Shown: positions 58,380-64,000 of the stretch, piece after piece | Numbering within the stretch: the stretch's first letter is position 1 | How the letters are laid out: each line of letters opens with the position of its first letter | Source: Dromaius novaehollandiae | Taxonomy: Eukaryota > Chordata > Aves > Casuariiformes > Dromaiidae | Direction of reading: 5' to 3' | DNA length: 64,000 nucleotides | Assembly (NCBI RefSeq): GCF_036370855.1 | Contig: NC_088098.1 | Span: 135,118,721 to 135,182,720, forward strand | Notes under the pieces: model-generated | Database searches by the model: none | What the model was told of the DNA's origin: nothing | The model's input: only the letters and a program-made list of their open reading frames with translations | Position numbers and translations under genes: made by a program

Positions 58380-59400
58380 ACCCTACGTCCCGGGCTGTTT
58401 TGTGACAGTGCTGCTGGCACCGCTGGGGTCTCAGGCTGCCGCCGGGAGCACCCACAGCACTGCGGGCAGGAGCCGGAGAACCCAGGCGCGCTGCATCCCG
58501 CCGTCGGCTGGAGGGGACAGGGGGGCTTACGGCTTTTTGTTTGCTTCTTCCCCTCGGCCTGTCTCGCCAGTGGCTAGAGGGAAACGGCGTAGCCCTGCTG
58601 GGCAGCATGGTGATTTCGGGGTGCTGCCGAGCCCCATGTGGGTGAGGGCCGCCTCTGGCTTTGGGGGATGCTTACGCTCATGCTGAGGCGACGGAGCTGC
58701 TTGCTGGTGGGAAAGGCGGGGAGCGAGCCCCTTTCCTAAATGAAAGCCAGGGCTGGACGTCACAGGAGCGGGGCAGATCCCTCGCAGCCACCTGCCCTTG
58801 CCCATGGTTTGGCTCAGCCTTCGAGTTTCAGGTGCCTGGTAATGGTTCGAGTCCTGCTTCCCAGTGGAATCCAGGAGGCAGCAGGAAATGTCTGCAGAGC
58901 TTGGCTTCAGCGGTGCCAAGCCTCGAGTGCTCCGGCTCGAGCCTCTGCATGGAAGAGGCTTGCCCAGGCGGGGACACGCTCAGGGCGCCCGGATCAGGCT
59001 TCCCCCAGGCATGGGTTTAGGCAGGTTGACAGGCCGAATCGCCAACGCCTCGCTCCTCGTTTCTCTGCCAACCTCCAACGGGCATAAACTGTAAAAGCTC
59101 CCGAGATGCCAAAGCTCTCCCTACCCTTCGCAGAAGCACGCCTTTCCCTATTTCCCGCACATTTTGTTCTGGAGTGCGTGCTCACTATGGGAAAAACACA
59201 CCCACTTGAAAGGATTTTGGGATGCTGCAGCGCAGCGCTTGCAGCCTGCAGGCTGCCAGCTCCCGGTACCCAGGCGCAAAGCAGAGCGGAGGCACCGCTG
59301 CCCTTGGTGCGCCCACAGCTCGCCCCCCGCGCGGCAGGCGACCCCCCAGCTGCCCAACTCCTACCACAATAAACACATGTTGGCAAGGTCCATAAGCAGG
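58380..59400. other. CpG-rich block upstream of RAI2
   Basis: A ~1 kb segment with many CpG dinucleotides (for example CGGGCAGGAGCCGG and GGCGCGCTGC) that stands out from AT-rich flanks. It contains a perfect 16-bp palindrome at 59241-59256. Overlapping ORFs on both strands reach 140 codons, but their composition is Arg/Gly/Pro/Ala-rich as expected from GC-rich DNA. It could be a CpG island with a RAI2 5' exon. No start site could be fixed. Confidence 0.45.
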
Positions 59401-59662
59401 CAGAGGGAAAGGGATCCAAGGCCCCAGTCCTCCCAAGAGGAGGTGTTTGAAGATCGGGGACCAGGAGATATTTTGAAGCTGCTCAAAGAGATACTTTGTT
59501 GTTCCTGTACTCCCTTTTTTATACTGTGTATACTGACTGCAGAGTCCAAAAACATAAGTCAACAAGGAGATGACAAACTAAAACACCAGTACTAACAGTA
59601 ATAGCTGTTACTGCTGTACTATATTTCTACTTTAATGAAAATCAACCAGGAGTATTTGCTGC

Positions 59663-59693
59663 TTTCTTTCTTTCTTTTTTTTTTTTTTTTTTT
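59663..59693. repeat. (TTTC)n/poly-T run
   Basis: Three TTTC units lead into an uninterrupted T run. Confidence 0.85.
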
Positions 59694-60394
59694 AAAGATT
59701 GATGCTTCACTGCACATTAAGAGTTACCCATCTTTCCCAGAAAACAAGTTTCATGTATCTAATCCAGACAGTGGAACACAATATAACTTAGTGAAAGTGC
59801 CTTAAATTTCCCGTCTACCACACCTCAGTGTCTGCAAATCAATTAATTTCACTTTCTCCACTTACCTATTTAATATTTAATCTGCTATTTGTTTTAATTG
59901 AAAATAAATGTACAACACTGAAAAGCAACCTGTTGTGAGTAACACTGGTTTTCCCACTGGGGTGGTGATAAGAGTTAAGTTCATGGTACTACGCAACAAT
60001 GTGTGTAACTATACAGGAAACGTTATGTTACTTATATAGGAGTGCCATTAAAAGGTGGGTGATAATTCTAGCTTTTTTTTTTTTTTGATCTTCTCTATAG
60101 TTCACTTCCTTGCATATACCACTGCTTGTATGTCATTATTTACACAGAACTGAAATTACACTGTGCAGGCTGGGTCCCGTGTGACTCATGGGCTAAGCTG
60201 GCCGCCACCACGTCGCCCTCAAAACACCGCCAAGGCACATCCAACCTGCTCCGGGCATTTGTGCTGAGACTCGAGTTTCTCTAAAGGCCTCAGAGTTGGG
60301 CCTCCCCCTTCGGTGAGGTCTTATCTGCCAAAGCCAGTCTCAGCTTTCCGCATGGTTAATAAACAAACACGCGGGCAACTATGAGGATGCGTGC

Positions 60395-60406
60395 TGACCC
60401 AGGTCA
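60395..60406. promoter_or_regulatory. Everted nuclear-receptor half sites
   Basis: TGACCC directly followed by AGGTCA, i.e. two hexamer half sites back to back. It lies beside a forkhead-like TAAACAAACA at 60359-60368. Spacing differs from classical retinoic acid elements (DR2, DR5), so this is only a candidate. Confidence 0.25.
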
Positions 60407-61052
60407 ACAAACTATAAATTACCTTCCACCCTAGGATTTTTTTCTTTGATAGCTGGAGCCATCCAAAAATAAAGGGGTTTTCATATCGTTACTGATACAT
60501 TGTTGCTAGAATAGAAAAAAATATGTATATGAATAAAATGAACTATCAAATATAGGGAGCTATTAATGCACACATAACATGTAAGTCGGAAATATATTAT
60601 GTGGATGAACTTTATGCACCCAAACCCAACATTGTTTCATCTGAAAAACCACACCTGATTTCAGCAGCGTTTGCTTCTTGAATTTCCAATTGATCCACAT
60701 GCTTAAGGCACCTGAGACTGACAATTCTGGCTCCCATATACCCTTTTCTGCAGCATACTCCTCAGATACCAAAAGGAGGAAGAGTAACTGACTCACTAAT
60801 AACACTAAAATAGCCTTTTCCCCTTTCTTGCACCACGTGCAATGCTGTGTTTGATATCGCCTTGCAAACCTTGGTGCCAGGCTGTGCCCTGAGGCCAGTG
60901 CTCAGCCCCAGGGGCGACGCAGCCGCTCCGGCAGCCTGGGCACAGAAGTGCTGAGGGGGTCAGTGGGACTTTACTGACGCCTAACGGAGGACGGTGATCC
61001 CTCCGAGATGCGGGGCGGATGGAGCCAAGGAGACCCAAAGGACACTTGTCAA

Positions 61053-61181
61053 GGCAAGCTGCCTTCCCATCATGGCGGGCTGATAGATGGACCCCAAACT
61101 CGGTCCCATGTCCGGACCCCCAAACTCCGTCCAGACATGGGACTGGATCCTACCACAGCTGTGTTTGAAAGGCAGCTTGCC
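61053..61181. repeat. Nested imperfect inverted repeat
   Basis: Outer arms GGCAAGCTGCCTT (61053-61065) and AAGGCAGCTTGCC (61169-61181) are exact complements. Inner arms at 61101-61116 and 61130-61145 match at 14 of 16 positions. Both pairs share nearly the same centre (about 61120). A direct repeat CCCCAAACTC-GTCC is overlaid on the inner part. Confidence 0.75.
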
Positions 61182-62740
61182 AAGGGTTGCACTTCTCCAG
61201 CCCCTCAAGGGGCACCATGGAAACACCCCACTTATGCTCTTGCCCTCCCTGCCCGCCCTTGGTCTGCATCATTCCCTTGGGTCAAATATCCAGCAACTAA
61301 CAGTTAAGATTTAGGTGGCACCACTCAAAAGGAAGGTGTGATATGCATCAGAAAGGCAGGATTTACTCTAATGCCACCCAGAGCGAGGAGGGAGGGCTAC
61401 GCAGGGGCATCCCCCCGGTATAAAAGCTACATCCACACCTTTGTGCCCCGCAGCACTGCACGATACCCACATTCGCCATGCAAGTTACGCATGAGCCCCT
61501 GCATTATTTTGCATTACCCAGAAGCTGCATTACAGAAGATGAGACAGATGCTGTTGAGGGGCAGCTAAAATACAAGCATCTCCCTAGACAACCTCAGCAG
61601 ATGCCACAGGAATAATGACGACCTTAATGCAACAGGTATGCTTTTCTTTTCCCAGGGCCACTGCTGCATTACGGCTCCTTCCAGGAGGCAAACCTATTTG
61701 TGTCAAGGCTCCCATGCAGGCTGTTAATCCCTGGGGGGACCACTAGGAAAGGAAATCATTACAGCAGCACAAAATGGCACATTATAGATGGTACATTGAC
61801 AATATGTATACACTGCTTAGGCACAAAGGATGATCGTTCTCGAATGCGGTACTTTGACTGGCTGATCATACTTCAGTCTTTTAAACAGTTGAGCTGAGAA
61901 ATACAGAGAAGGCCGCCTATTGCACAGGCTAATCGCCTGCAAAGAGCTGGCTTAGAGTAATATATTTGCTAACTATATTGCTGTTGTCAACAGTCCGTAG
62001 TTCGCAATCCATTCTGGGGAGGAGAAAACTCACTTTCTTCTCATTTAAAAACAAATCAGGCCAATTTAAAAAAAGTCCTGTCACAGATCTGAAACCAGTG
62101 TCTTTACTCCCAAGGGCAATATATACAAGACAGACAATAAATGCTGGGGAAGGAACAGAGCATTTGCCTGATAAATTTCAACCTGTAGTGAATTTTTATA
62201 CCCAATTTGAAAACCTTGCACAAACTACATTTACAGTGGAAACTGTGACATACCCCACGCTCCAATGGAGACAGCACATGCCGCTGTACTGCCGGATGCA
62301 TTTTCCCTCCTGCCGCTCCATCCGCGGCCAGTGCGGGGAACCGGATGGAGCAGCCAGTGGAAGGTCTCCTGTTCTTGAAACGACTCCTGCTCGCTTGCTA
62401 TGCGGTATTACATATAAACAGGCACTATAAAAACAAGACTACCTGGAAATTATTTGAGATGAATCTTGCTATTCCCAAACGCTCAGGTTCCTTTTATCTG
62501 TAGCACATCCTAACTCCTGCTGTTTTGAAGCCCTAAACCAGCATGCGAGGAAGAACCACACGGTAAGTTTCCCAGGATAACACCTTTACAGCCCTGGGTG
62601 TTTTTCTGCCATAGTTTAGTACAAAAATGCCTACACAGCAGCAGCTTGCCTAGCCTGCAGTAAGCTGAGGCAGAGGCAGTGTACGGAAACGTGATGCGTC
62701 AAGCCAGATGTACGAAGGACAAATACAAATTTGCCAGCCG

Positions 62741-63300
62741 TAATCATCGCAGCGTCGCATGCCACAGGCATTTTGCGACGCCCCTTCGGCCTCCTTGCGG
62801 GCTTTGCTGACCCGCAGCAGCTTTCGGGTTCAGAAGTTGTGCTCAGACAGGGATGACGAGTTACTGCTTTGGAAAATATTCCCAGGCCGTTGCAAAAGTA
62901 CCTGTTTAAATCTCTTTGTGCTTTGGGCAGCGTGCTGTGGTTCCTTCCGCAGTGTGGCAAAATCCCTCAGGGCCAGGGGAGTGGGGGCCCGTGGCAGCAT
63001 GCAGGGTGCGTGCTGTGGCCCCCCGGGCGGTCGCGCATGGGAAGCGAGCACCGGGGAGGCGACAGCAGCGCCAAGGCGGCCATGGCCAAATGCCTCCTGG
63101 GGACGCGCACCACTTGCCTTGCAGCCCCGCCAGCTCCCCAGACTAAGAAAGTCTGCATTAAAATGGCAGTGGGGGAAAACCGGACTTGCTGTAGGGACAT
63201 CTTTGGCGGTGCCGTCCCCGGGACTGACTATACCTCGACCTCCGCGGTTTTCACACATGCGGTGTGCCCACGTGTTTACTTTTCCACCGAGCTCATAGGA
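62741..63300. other. GC/CpG-rich block
   Basis: A second CpG-rich segment. It carries long overlapping ORFs on both strands (+ 179 codons, - 204 codons) whose sense is explained by GC-rich composition. Their low-complexity Arg/Pro/Gly/Ala make-up shows no domain. It could be a CpG island or a 5' exon of RAI2; neither is shown. Confidence 0.4.
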
Positions 63301-64000
63301 AGAATGTAGACTCATGCTGGCATTGAAAGGCTGCTTAGACTTGAAAAGAAAACTGCATGATTTTCCTATGGGAAAAAAATATTTTAAACAGTTTTTCCTG
63401 CCATTAAATATCCCATTTAACTGATTATTTAGTATCGTTTTCAATCAAAACATTAGATTCGCCAGCAAAGCAAAGAAAAATGAGCTGTTTTGAGAACACA
63501 GAGCTAAACAAAACAAACAAGAGAGCCGTTACTTTACAGTAAATTTTTAAAAACATGTATTTTGTTTTCCCAGCAATCGATACACCAATGATAACATGAG
63601 GAAAAGGACACCAATTAAATGTAATTGCCAGTCCCACTTCCCCCAAAACCTGAAATAAAAAGCACTCCATGTCAGCCTGATAAAATATTTGCTTCTTTTC
63701 CAGTCAAGAGCTTTATTAAACAGTCCTTAAAGCATTTCAGTTCTTACAAAGGATTTCAAAGTTTCATGTCAGTTAAATGACTTCAAAGCCTCATTAGCTC
63801 CATGACGGAGGTTTATTCGCAGCACAGAAACATTCAGCTCACTCGTTTCTCCTGACCCATTCCACTGATCCCAGACTCCAAGATATTTTTACTAAAATTC
63901 ATTTGATCTTTTCCGATATCCAGATGAGAGGTTGTGTCAGTGCTACAAAGGCCACCGTTCATTCCCTCTTGCTTATGCGAATCTGTTTTACTCCTCGCCG
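63301..64000. other. Non-coding end of window
   Basis: AT-rich sequence with no recognised gene or repeat. Confidence 0.6.

Larger units (their letters stand above)
59401..62740. other. RAI2 upstream non-coding region
   Basis: Mixed-composition sequence with a CT/T-rich run at 59663-59693, a nuclear-receptor-like everted repeat at 60395-60406, a GC-richer piece at 60160-60300 and a nested inverted repeat at 61053-61181. No gene was recognised. Several stretches (for example 61740-62030) look like ordinary unique, possibly constrained, sequence. Confidence 0.55.

Noticed and set aside
59164..59595. 143-codon + and 126-codon - strand overlapping ORFs
   Set aside because: Both strands are open over the same CpG-rich DNA, with Arg/Pro/Ala-rich nonsense-like sequence. 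Composition explains them.
62759..63444. 179-codon + and 204-codon - strand overlapping ORFs
   Set aside because: Same reasoning. No domain is recognised, and the - frame continues into AT-rich sequence as a Lys/Asn/Phe-rich head.

Overview
The window is vertebrate, almost certainly avian, nuclear DNA. The evidence is spliced genes with GT-AG introns, AT-rich non-coding sequence, the 3' end of a bird-type CR1 LINE near 21.9 kb, older CR1 and MIR-like relics, and two recognisable vertebrate genes. On the human X (Xp22) these two genes lie close together. I see no bacterial features, RNA genes, CRISPR arrays or intact mobile elements.

Region 1 (1-41250, + strand) is the 3' part of SCML2, a Polycomb-group protein. 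Ten coding exons were assembled from the sequence. All splice phases agree, and the exons give 596 codons plus a TAG stop. They encode the end of the first MBT repeat, the whole second MBT repeat, a basic linker with an AT-hook-like motif, the SLED domain, a serine-rich linker and the C-terminal SAM domain. Exons for the N-terminus and most of MBT repeat 1 lie upstream of the window. The introns are mostly unremarkable AT-rich sequence. They hold an old ~1.9 kb CR1 relic (7.83-9.74 kb, antisense), a short younger CR1 3' end (21.9 kb), MIR-like fragments and homopolymer tracts.

Region 2 (about 41250-53000) is intergenic, between two genes whose 3' ends face each other. It contains a perfect 11-bp-stem hairpin and a small CpG-bearing, coding-like patch on the - strand. 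No trace of a further SCM-like gene was seen, although mammals carry SCML1 and BEND2 between these two genes.

Region 3 (about 53000-55756, - strand) is the terminal exon of RAI2. It holds the complete 556-codon reading frame, two CtBP-binding ALDLS motifs, a Pro-Ile/Val repeat whose opposite strand is G-quadruplex-prone, and a 16-codon upstream ORF.

Region 4 (55757-64000) is upstream of the RAI2 coding exon, probably its 5' intron and regulatory domain. It contains a triple GC box, two X-box-like palindromes 32 bp apart, a homeodomain-type palindrome, a nuclear-receptor-like everted repeat, CpG-rich blocks and a nested inverted repeat. No coding exon is supported there; the long ORFs look like products of GC-rich composition.

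Both proteins are nuclear transcription or chromatin regulators, but nothing in the sequence shows that they work together. No clearly new genetic system was found. The items most worth checking are the RAI2 upstream regulatory candidates, the 61.1 kb inverted repeat, the 47.7 kb coding-like relic and the ancient CR1.
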